A stretch of DNA of 64,000 nucleotides from Chalara sp. BL73 (taxonomy: Eukaryota > Ascomycota > Leotiomycetes > Helotiales). Position numbers and translations under genes: made by a program. The notes beneath the pieces are model-generated. The model was not told the DNA's origin. It saw nothing but the letters and a program-made list of their open reading frames with translations, and ran no database searches. Of the stretch, positions 25,161 to 34,918 are shown piece by piece. The first letter of the stretch is position 1. Every line of letters starts with the position of its first letter. The stretch spans positions 431,515 to 495,514 of the forward strand of contig CAKJVC010000058.1 in assembly GCA_918026815.1 (NCBI GenBank). The letters run 5' to 3'.

Positions 25161-26780
25161 AGTTGCTGTATAAAGGTTTGGTCAGCAGTCTTCGAATCAT
25201 GGTAGTGTCTTGCCAGACACTTTTAGGAGAGATAATTGTAATTACCAGCGATGACAATGATTCAGGAATTTGCAAATGCTTAGTAGCAAAGGTAAGCAAA
25301 AGCTATAATCCACAAAAGTATAGTATGACAAGAGCCAGTTCGATGGATTGATGTTGTGTGAGGATGGTTTTGGTAAGAAAAAGGTGAATGGAAGGGACAT
25401 AAAGAGAAATATAGTAGTTGCCTTACGGAAATGGGCAAGAGCATTGAGTGGAATGGTCCAGATAGGTGACAAATGCGGGCCTGTCCAATTTTAGGAAAGC
25501 TTCATGGAGAAGTGCTAAATGAGGGAGGAACATCTATGTCTAAACAATAAATGGTAATCTTTATGCACAATAATGAAAAGCTAATACACAGCGAGATGAA
25601 TGTGTTTCCAAGATTTTCTGGTAACTGAGAGTCCTTCTAGTGTTTGTAAAGCGGATGGTTAAGTTGAAGACGGAAGTAGTTATGGCATTTCATCCTAAGA
25701 GTAGTTTCGATTACTACCCTTAGCTTGTTTGACTCTTCATGAGAAGAAACAAATCACATCCTGTGGAAGAAATTATGATATTCCTGTAATGTAGTTTCTG
25801 GCGGATAAGTCGACTATTAAGAACTCTCCACTGGTTTGAGCTTATTTGCTGATTGTCATTGCCCCGTTATACTGCAAAGTATCAAGTGGGCATCCTGGAA
25901 CTTCACATCACGATGACCTATCTAGAAGAAACCCGCAGTACGTATACACTGAATATTGGATCTAAGTATATCCATATTTTGGAGGCGCAAGCCCCGAAGC
26001 AGCATTTTACATTTGATTTTAATCCCTCCAAAAGCTTGTTGATCCCTAGAAGGCTGAAGCCTTTAACTTGGCGGTTGATTCGTAATTATGATTTAGCTCA
26101 GGCAGGTAAAAGAATATCAGTTTTACATGCACATGCTTTATATGTAATTTACATGTTCCAGAAAAAACAGTCAAATCAAATATATTTAAACCAAGTTGTG
26201 TTACAAAGCCAATGCTAGCGCTTTTTCAAGCTATATTAAGTTTTTCACTACAAGAATATTAAACCAAAAACCAAAAGTGAAGCTTAAATGTTGTTATGCA
26301 CATAATCAAGGTCACGTAAACCACCGGAGAATGTAAATTGTGGGTCATACCTACTACACCTACTTTGTAGACCGTAGCTTAGAACCTAATAAGGAAAAGA
26401 AGGAACCATCACCACCACCGCAAGAGCGTAGTCAATAGCTACCGCGGCTTTTGCACGGTGATAGGTATCCCAACACAAACTTTAAATAAAGAGCCGTGAC
26501 AGACTGGTAATTAAGATCTGACTTTACTCTGGTTTACACTGTGTTCACACTTTAAGCAAAGCACAACTTAGAACATATCTGGATGTATGTCGCTTTTGGA
26601 GCCAAATTAGCTTTGAGGTCTGCATGCGGATGTGCGCCTCACCCGGAGAGGTATCGAAGTAGCATCACCACCATTCTATGCCATCATTGGCCAAGATTAC
26701 TATATCAACACTTCACAAACGGAGACAGGTTACCATCCCAAAGCGACTAGTAGAACTAGCGCTCCCTTGATAAAACAATC
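25161..26780. other. Intergenic region, 1.6 kb
   Basis: AT-rich DNA without a recognised gene. The open frame at 25853-26218 (plus) has no family resemblance. This marks the start of the decayed 26.7-34 kb region. Confidence 0.4.
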
Positions 26781-28139
26781 ATGTCCCTCAGAGTCTTGGT
26801 TCTTCTTCTGGCACTTCCTATTTTCTTTCTGCTTACCCTAGTCTTTTGGACGAGAGGTGTGTTTGGGCTGATCAAAGTTCACTCATCTCTGGCAACTATG
26901 GCGACTACTAAGACAACTCATTTGAGCGTGCTGGATCTATTAACACTGGATGCATCGGAGCTTCAGAACTTGCTGGAGCGAGGAAGTGTTACAAGCGTTA
27001 TTTGGGCTGAGCAGGTGCTTGATCAAATCGCCATGGAGGGCAGGGCAGGAGCGAATCTTCGTGTTATGCTCTTTGTCCAGCCGCAAGAGTTGATTCTCAA
27101 GGAGGCAGCCCAACTGGATGAAGAGTGGCGCTATAGAAAGCTACGAGGCCCGTTCCGTGGAATCCCGATCATTATCAAGGCAGAGGAGATAGGCCCCTAT
27201 GATGCCGGGATTATTCCTCACATGTTGTTTTAGGATGCTCTTTCGACCTCCCCATCCTTAGGGACTCCCTCGACGTTTGGGTGTAACGGACCAATTGGTA
27301 GGTTGTACAAACATGAAATAGCCCATTGATAACCGCCAATTAGAACACGGCCTATTTAAATGCCGTCAGTAAAATCAAAGAGAGCGGGGCCGCTGTTGAA
27401 TATCCCGTGTCGCCTCCACTCGCTAGTGACTTTAAGATAAATGGTGTTTCAGCGATGTTAACCGTCATCTGTACTGTATGACCATTCTCTAACAACTCAT
27501 ACTAATAGATATTTAGTCAATGAATATTAGAAGAATATCGACAATTATCTCGGGAGCTTGGAATCCTCGGAGGTGAGAACTCTAAAGGAATTGGTTGAGT
27601 GGAACTCAAATCATACGGACATAGAGATACCATTTGGTGATACATTCATTTCTTGTGTGAGAAATGTCAACTGACACAGCACAGTTCATTCGAACCAGGG
27701 TATTCTGATTAAGACACTCCATTATAAGATCAATGCTACGGAACGAGAAGTTGCACTCAACCACCTCCAGAAACTGTCTAGGGAGCAGGGGTTCGGCCCA
27801 CTGTTCGATGATCAAGGATTCGATCTAATTGGAATTCCCATGGATAGCGAGATACCAACATTAGCTACGGCTTCAGGTAAGCTTTGGATGCGGTTCACGT
27901 TCTTACTTCTTAATGCTAAAATCGCATTCCAAGGCTATCCGATAGCGACCATGCTACTTGGAGTCCTGAAGCATTTGGGCCGTCCTTTTCCCTTGGCAAT
28001 CATTGCTAAGGCAGGGAGAGAAGATCTAATATTTTGATTTCTAAGCGCGTTCGAGGCTACATTTCCAAAAAGAGTTGTTCCTCCACAACTACTACGTACA
28101 GATGAAGACCCAAGGGAAACTAATAAGGCAGAAGTTTAG
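26781..28139 (+). pseudogene. Amidase-signature protein, decayed, catalytic core missing
   Basis: The N-terminal part (26781-27233) has a membrane anchor (LLLALPIFFLLTLVFW) and a normal amidase start: DLLTLDASELQNLLERG, then GPFRGIPIIIK. After this point the conserved catalytic section (Ser-Gly-Gly region with the Ser-cisSer-Lys triad) is absent. Only about 130 bases separate the N-terminal part from later family segments: AVSKIKESGAAVEYPV, NIDNYLGSLESSEVRTLKEL and EWNSNHTDIEIPFG. The C-terminal family block GYPIATMLLGVLKHLGRPF follows. An in-frame TGA at 28035-28037 sits where relatives have Arg before FLSAFEATFPKR, consistent with a C-to-T change. The final stop is at 28137-28139. Internal deletion plus nonsense mutation mean no active enzyme. 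Its neighbour, a broken transporter, is decayed too. Confidence 0.72.
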
Positions 28140-28229
28140 GAAACATTACGGCTACTGTACACCTTGAGAGTTGTGCAGTAGTCTTATACTCTCTTCTTTT
28201 CATCAGTACATCAAAATTTACTTCCTAGG

Positions 28230-29950
28230 TTTGGTTCGTCGGTATATTCCTCATTGAGGCCTTCATCAATTTCCTCATACAGATCACCAGATAGTGGAGG
28301 TTCATTGTCAGGCTTGCCGTGCAGCATATAACCTAAGATTGTTGCAATAGCGAATAAAACCTAAAATATTAGTTATGAAAGTGACTATAAAATATGGTGA
28401 CTAACCCCTGCAGCAAAGAAGCACAAGCCCTCTGAGACAACAGCCGCGTTTCCTTTGATGAGAACCAGTGATACCATCAGGGGGCCACCAATCAGCTCAG
28501 CAACTCCATTAATGGTAGCAATGGTAGTAAACATTGTTCCTGTGTAGGCACTATCGACAAAGAAGGCACACAATCCCTGTACAACAGGTTCGATGCCCTC
28601 GCCAATCCCGCTGATTTTGAAGTCAGGCTCAACTATTTTAATTTCCAAGGAAAAACTGACCTGAGTATAAAGGAGGTGTCGATTGCGCGAACCATACCAA
28701 AAATGACCCAATAGTCGCGGATAGCGAACTTGCACGTAGGATGTATATATCTACCTTTTCTGCGGTGATAATTTTATACCGAATAAGGAGCGTTGAAACG
28801 GTCGGAAGGACAGCTAAGAGCCAGACAAACATACTGATCGCTCGTAGCAGTTATAGTTAGGCGGTATGCCACAGAGGCCAATGGAAATAGCGAGAGGCAT
28901 ATTAATACACAAATTCCATGCTCGAAAAAGCTATCCGTTTCCGGAAGAAGATTGTGTAGCATATAAGGAGAGGAGTTGTAAACAATACGCTACGAGAGCT
29001 ATGCGGAGATTGGTTTATTGACTGAGTAGCTGAATCCACGCTATTGCGGACTTCTGGGTTGTCAGGCACAGCGATATTTGAAACTGCGTTGAAAGATCGC
29101 CATCCATCTGAGCCAAGAGTCGGGTTGTGGCAACATCGACTCTTTTTAACGGTCTCGTTTGGAGGGTAACATCAGGATCAAAATCAAAATATTAGCGTCG
29201 ACAAGAAGAACAGCTTGGAAAGGAAGCCGGGTGGAGCGACCTAGCATATGTTCTGCAGCGGGTGGCGCTAATATTGAAGCAACAGAACCGGTTGCAGTTG
29301 CCAAGAGCATGAATCTTGTCCTGAACTTCAGTCAATGACATAGTCAATTTTGACTCTCTTACAAACTTTATATCTGGGTGGACTGTGTCAGAAATGAGGC
29401 TGAATAGCATAGACCAGACTACTTGATTGCCCCCCAATAAAGTAGAGGAGTGAAGACACCAGACAAGCTTGATGGGCAGCTCAAAATAGCCTGGAGGATT
29501 GCGTCTGTTAGCAAGTTACAAATAATTGTAGGCATTGTAGAATTCACAAACACCCAAGGCCCAAAGAAGAGCAAGCGTATATCCTGAAAACGCCATTAAA
29601 CAAACAGGTATTCGACCATGCCGATCCGCACATGCCCCAAAATAAACACTGATCAAAATGCCTTGTGATTTAGCCAAGCCTTTTCTATGTTCTTTAAAAA
29701 AACCCCACGTGGGATTGCATTAAAGAATGTTGAGAATCCCAGAACAGCCGACAGCTGCTGTTGAATCTCTGGGATTTTACACATCGACTCACCAATAGGT
29801 GACGACAAAGTATACGCTTGGGGTTCATGAGTGCGATAATAATCACGACAAATGCAAGACTCGAAAAGATGAACCTTTGGAACACTCTGGAGATGGCTGC
29901 TGAAATGGTTCAACACAATCACCGACATAATACAGAGGAGTGTCAATGGT
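28230..29950 (-). pseudogene. Decayed MFS transporter
   Basis: Pieces of one 12-TM MFS transporter are spread over this interval on the minus strand in order, but in changing frames with stops. Near the N-terminal end (about 29730-29880) lies CRDYYRTHEP and MCKIPEIQQQLSAVLGF. Then comes MFS motif A as YFGACADRHGRIPV (about 29590-29640), a GNQVVWSMLFSLISDTVHP segment (about 29370-29437), and a late membrane block with GEGIEPVVQGLCAFFVDSAY (about 28530-28610). Order and spacing fit a fungal multidrug-type transporter with several introns, but I could not build an intact frame, so I treat it as a pseudogene. It lies tail to tail with the amidase relic, suggesting that a small gene set decayed together. 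Confidence 0.6.
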
Positions 29951-30339
29951 GTCGACGAACTGCTTTATGCAATGAGGCTGTGGACCACTGCGTGATATCT
30001 GTGTCTCGAATGGTTTGATGCCATATTACCCGCCTTCTCTAATGTCCGTGAGCTTTGTTTTCTCCACTGTTCTTGCTGTCTAGGGACTAGTGCTTTAATA
30101 GACACAGTGAGCGGGAAATAAATGCTAGCTTAGCCACTTTCACTGCGTTGGCACAAATGCACAAACGATAAGAAAAGGCACCTATATCGGCGCTAAGCTA
30201 GTACATTGCACAGGCCACAATATTGTAGAAGGCTCAGCTTAACAATTTTTAACCTCGACTTAATTTAGTATTAAAAACCACATACTTCTTCATCTATTTC
30301 TATATAATATTACAATATCACCCACAAGACTTTGTCAAG

Positions 30340-31080
30340 TTTTCCGGGTCATGTGATCACACCATAAAAAATTCTCTGAACCGTCCGAGCCCTCGGCGGC
30401 GCGTCGGGGCGAGGCTAAGAGGTTCTTTCGAGCCTGCGAGAAAGCAGAACCTCGTGTACTTAGAACTCAATTCAACTACTTTACCTGTATTGACCTACAG
30501 CTTTACGAGTGACAATACACTCTCTGTTACACTCTATTGAATTCACGTGTACAACTCAACAAAAGCTGGATAGCCTTTGATTCGAGCTGAAAGGGTCTCC
30601 GTTTCGAGCGTTGCGTTGTACCGTGCGTTCTCGACTCCAGCTCGAATTGACTCAATCTCGGCTCTCCAGAAGTAAAACGCTGAAGGTTCGTAGAGGGCAC
30701 CACATACAGGTGTTGAGTCTTCGCCCTCCAATACGTCCGTATTCTATTGCTGTGATACCTTCGCAGAACCTCCAATACATCCTCTAGCCAATAGAGCCTA
30801 TTTCTGACACTGGCAGGCGTTTGGGGCGCCGTAACATCTTGGGAGAAATTTCTTAAGAAATCACAGATCTTGAGATAAGATTCTTGAGATATTACAGCCC
30901 TTGGGAGAGCGTGGCTCCTGCGAGAAATTCTTAAGAGCCGTCTCTCTCGAGCGATTTTTCACATGACTCATGATCTGTAGAAATTTCTCTCAAGACTCTT
31001 TTCTCAAGACCAGTCTCCTATCGACCCTTGCCACGCAAGTAGATTATTTAAGAGGGAGGACCTAAGAGGTTCCCAACAGA
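30340..31080. mobile_element. Probable LTR-retroelement remnant
   Basis: The segment has features of a long terminal repeat fragment. A stretch starting TGTTAC at 30525 and ending CCCAACA at 31078 would be bounded by TGTT...AACA. Repeated short blocks occur inside (variants of AAGAAATTTCTC and CTTGAGA between 30840 and 31010). The decamer TAAGAGGTTC occurs at about 30416 and again at about 31064. A GAGGTTCT/AGAACCTC hairpin lies at about 30419-30453. No target-site duplication, second LTR or reverse transcriptase was found, so the boundaries and the class are guesses. Confidence 0.3.
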
Positions 31081-31621
31081 AGCTGAAGACTACGGTTCCC
31101 TCCAGTCTGCCGCCTATCGGATGACCAGACTACCAATCACACAACCCTCGTCCAAAATTCTGCCTTACCGAAAGATCCCAAATGTGGCTTGCATACTGCA
31201 TCTGGACCAATAGAAAGGGTGGAGGCCTCCCATTCAGCGAATGTGAACGACTTAACTCAACATATAAGGGGGATATTCCTACTTGCTTGAAATTTCCCCT
31301 TCAAGTGACGGGTTCAACCCAGAGTTCGCTGCACCCCGTGTAAGTACAGTCCTTGCTCAAATGCTCTTCACTGTATCGGCAATTCCGGTGTAATTATTGA
31401 TATTAAAGTCTGTCGCTAATGTCTGACGGCACAGGCTAACCCTCTTCTCCTGAGCGGAGACAGGTACCGTCTCCGCGTACCACCACATCTCGCAGAAATG
31501 TTACAGTGATCAAACAACATCTTGCTTCTCTGACTGTCCGCTGCCCTACGTGAGTCTCGAGGATGTCTGCCGGCCGGGACCGGTATTTCTTCCTCCTCCT
31601 TGGGTCGGATCGAGTTCGCGA

Positions 31622-32256
31622 ATGCTTGATGGTTTCGACCACAGGGAGGATGAGGAGCCTGGCGACGAGAGGTCGTCTCTACTAGGCGGGGACACTGAGA
31701 AAGAAGGGGAGAGATTGGGAAATGGGGAGGAAGAGGAGGAGTTCCAGGAAAGATCTTGCTCGGATAAGCCTGTAATGTCTGAGATAGAGAGTCCAGAGAG
31801 AGTGCTTCGGAAGAATGGCAGCCCTACGTTGTCGCCGTCTGTTGGGGGGCCGACTATGGGTCATGCACCACCGCTTGTAGGTGAGGGTCATATGGAAACG
31901 AATAAATGGCCATGCGATTATCCAAGTTGTGGCCGCCTGTTTCAAAAGCGCCACGACCTAAAGCAAGTCCTTCTCTAAACCCACTATCAATCCCACCTAA
32001 CCGAATCTTCTTAATGAAATACTGACTTCTAAGCAGCCGCCACAAGAAATACCATTTCAAACCATTCAAATGTTCCACACCCTCTTGCGCTGCCGCATTT
32101 TCTCTTGCGAAAGACCTTCTCCGTCACCGGAAAAGTCATGGCGATGAGCGGTACTTTTGTCCTCACATCGGCTGTTTTGCCGCAGCTAGCGGGAAGTTTA
32201 CCGGCTTCGCTCGAGAGGACAACTGGCGAAGACATATCAGAAATCAGCATACCTGA
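31622..32256 (+). CDS. C2H2 zinc-finger protein with GC-AG intron
   Basis: Predicted 186-residue protein from two exons, 31622-31962 and 32037-32256. The first ~90 residues are acidic and disordered. The second half carries C2H2 fingers. Finger 1 begins in exon 1 with CDYPSCGRLFQKRHDL and is completed in exon 2 by N-R-H-KKY-H, giving a textbook Cx4C-x3-F-x5-L-x2-H-x3-H pattern. That reconstruction needs a GC donor (AA|GCAAGT) at 31963; the 74-nt intron has a perfect ACTGAC branch site and a CTAAGCAG acceptor. Finger 2 is CSTPSCAAAFSLAKDLLRH, and a degenerate third contains CPHIGCFAAASGKFTGF ending NWRRHIRNQH. Probably a nuclear DNA-binding protein. The start at 31622 is the first in-frame ATG; upstream coding exons cannot be excluded. 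It sits alone between a retroelement remnant and an AT-rich transposon. Confidence 0.72.
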
Positions 32257-32305
32257 GCTTCCGAGTGCAAATCGGACCATGGAGTAACATAGTAGTGGAA
32301 ACGGA

Positions 32306-32324
32306 GGGGGGGGGGGGGGGGGGG
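32306..32324. repeat. Poly-G run (19 nt)
   Basis: Uninterrupted run of 19 G about 50 bases after the zinc-finger stop codon. Its true length may be wrong, since such runs are hard to sequence. Confidence 0.9.
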
Positions 32325-32552
32325 TCTTTAGGACTACTCAATTTTTGGTGTTGTGTACAAAGGTATTCCGATTTTGATCGGATATAGTTTTCGTTTGCAA
32401 CACACTCAAAAGTGAAAAAAAAAGTTAAGTTGTAAGGGCTTGACCCGGCAAGCTCCAGGCCTCGCGGCCTATATCCGTCGCCGGATCTGTATGTGCTTTT
32501 TGGCCACATCAACTTTTTCTTGCCGAACCTTGAAATCTTAAAACTTTATATA

Positions 32553-32607
32553 ACGTACTTGATCAGTTAGCTGGCCATATCATCATCCTGGCCACAATCC
32601 CTGTCAC
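32553..32607 (+). repeat. Left 55-bp terminal inverted repeat
   Basis: Begins ACGTACTTGATCAGTTAGCT and ends CCCTGTCAC; exact reverse complement of 33634-33688. Preceded by TA. Confidence 0.93.
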
Positions 32608-33633
32608 AACCATTATTTTTGCACTTTAAATTGCGATTGCTAAACCAACAACTTTAAAAACAACTAGTTAAAATTATTATTATTATTTAAATATTTAAAT
32701 TTATTAGTAAAACCAATTTTTAAAGTTATAAGTTGCTTTAAACGTGTGTTATATAACAATAACGTTTTAAGTAAAAAAGCAGTTACAAAATTAAATTTTT
32801 TATTTATTAATCGTAAATTTAGTATAATAAAAAAAATTATGTTTATTAATTAAATTTTTATATAAATACACGTAAAATTATTTTTATATAAGTATTTATT
32901 CGCAGTATTATTAATTTATTACGCGTAAAACAAATAATAAATAACGCGTTTATAAAATTAACAATTATAAAACATTCAGTTTTTATAGCGTATAAATTAA
33001 TTTTTTTAATTTAAATTAAAATAAAATTAAAATTACAATTGTTAATAAATAAAATATATACTTTTTTAAAAGAAAATTAAAATTAGTTTCGATTTTATAT
33101 TAAATATAATTAAAAAATATTACTATAAAGTACAAAATTATTATAATTTTAACGAAACAAAAGTTTAAATTAATAAAAGTTTTATTAAAAAAATAATTAT
33201 AGTTTATAAAGATTTATATAATATTTTTATAATTTAAAAACATTAAATAAATTATTATAATTAATTAATTTAATTTATAATTATTTAATTATTTTTAGTT
33301 AAAAATCAATAATTACAAGCTATTAATAATAAATTTTGTTTTAAAAAAAGCATAAAAATTTATTTATACAATAAAAAAGCATTTTAAAAATTGTAAATGT
33401 TTAAAAATAGCAAAGTCGAATTATAAATAATAATAAAACTGTAAATTAAAATTTAAACTAAATATATAACTTTAAAATAAACACGTGTTTTAACAACGTG
33501 TAATAAATAAAAATCGTTAAAATACATTATTTATACAAATTCAAAATGCTAATAAATCAATTATTTCAATTTGTATATTAATATTTTAAGTAGTTGTAAT
33601 ATAATTGTACTTTAAAGTTGGAAAAAAGTAGTA

Positions 33634-33688
33634 GTGACAGGGATTGTGGCCAGGATGATGATATGGCCAGCTAACTGATCAAGTACGT
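33634..33688 (-). repeat. Right 55-bp terminal inverted repeat
   Basis: Begins GTGACAGGGATTGTGGCC on the plus strand and ends CAAGTACGT; exact reverse complement of 32553-32607. Followed by TA. Confidence 0.93.
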
Positions 33689-33690
33689 TA

Positions 33691-34918
33691 TCTTAATACT
33701 ATTATTATGTAAGGCAGCGCTCCTGAATCGCCAAGGCGAAGCTCGCTTAAGCTCACCGCCTCTTGGCGGCGAGCTCTATGCGCTTAGTGTTAGTTTACTA
33801 TATCTTGCATACGTGCTTTGATAATAATGAAAATTTAAAAAGCGTGCAGGATTTGGCTTTTGTGTGTCACCGAGCTTGGCATCAACATTTGAATACCATC
33901 ACCACTCAGAACTAATTACACTTATAGCCTTCAGGGTGCCAATCATCTTGTTGACTCTTTCTGAGGAAAATGAGCGGTGCACATGAAGCTGGATCTATAC
34001 AGCCCTTACAATATTCCAATATCTTTCATAAGAGTACACACTTGTGTGCTGACTTCTGATCTGCAACCCAATTGCAATACTTAGGAGACTCCTGCACAAG
34101 AGCTGCCTAGGGCTTGAAAGACACCCCATCCACGCAAGTCGGCCTGAGAAAATAGTTACGTTAGGCTAACTGCACCTCCGCTGCGTTTCCAGCCTTGCAA
34201 CATAGATTTACGTGCTATCTAACTTCTATGCTGAGATCACCATTGTGGTCATGGCACAATTCGTTGTCATCTTGATTTGGCATTCCTAGATAGAACTTTG
34301 ACTTCTCTCCCAGCTCGAGATTTCCCATTCCGGAGGCATCAGGTAGAAAGGAACGCTCTGCGCTGCGTGACCTACACAACTTCCTGGCTAGGACTGTAAT
34401 AGTAGGACTTAGGAGGATTTACAATATATTATTATTAATTAAGACAAATATACATCAGTGCAACTGATGTGTCTGACTATGCATGTATAGTACATTGCTT
34501 GGCTTTTGCTGTTCCTGGGGCAATGTGGGTTTTGTTCACAACCCCTGCAATGATAAGCGATAAACCGCCAAAGAGGCGTCTGGGTGCTAGAGGTTTTTTT
34601 TTGAGATATTTGAGGATATACTCAGTCATTCTTTGAACCTGGATGTATCGTTCTTGTCAATCCTGTGCTCAATTTCATATTCTTGTTGCTGCCGAGGCGT
34701 TCCTCCGCCAGATTGACTTGCGACACTGCAGAACTGCGATATTTACCCAGAACTGTACGTTCAGGGGTTTGTTCACGAAAACCGGCCAAAGCGCGTCAGA
34801 AGAGAATTCGACGATCCCCCACATGCTGTGCTGAGCGCTCCCCATGAATAGAGATATCTCAAATCGTGTCGCCTCTTAGCAAGAAGCCTACAATTCTGCT
34901 AGCGATTTCAACGAGATC
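33691..34918. other. Intergenic region, 1.2 kb
   Basis: Starts with a GC-rich palindromic patch (33721-33775, with GCCAAGGCG and CCTCTTGGCGGCG) that could be another repeat fragment. The rest is ordinary DNA leading to the promoter of the DOCK gene. No gene recognised. Confidence 0.4.

Larger units (their letters stand above)
32553..33688. mobile_element. Non-autonomous TIR DNA transposon (TA target), AT-only interior
   Basis: A 1136-bp unit is bounded by two 55-bp terminal inverted repeats that I could align without a mismatch, and each end is flanked by TA (32551-32552 and 33689-33690). This is the target duplication of Tc1/mariner/pogo-type elements. The 1026 bp between the repeats is nearly all A and T, with stops in every frame, so no transposase can be encoded. 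Such an interior in a mould genome usually means repeat-induced point mutation, yet the repeats themselves are intact and GC-normal. The unit therefore looks like a cut-and-paste element moved in trans. Superfamily is inferred from the TA duplication only. Confidence 0.85.

Noticed and set aside
31290..31335. GGTTCAACCC motif resembling a tRNA T-loop/B box
   Set aside because: No A box, anticodon arm or acceptor stem at the right distance upstream.
32608..33633. AT-rich core as a replication origin or centromere-like DNA
   Set aside because: Exact flanking inverted repeats and TA duplication explain it as the inside of a transposon.
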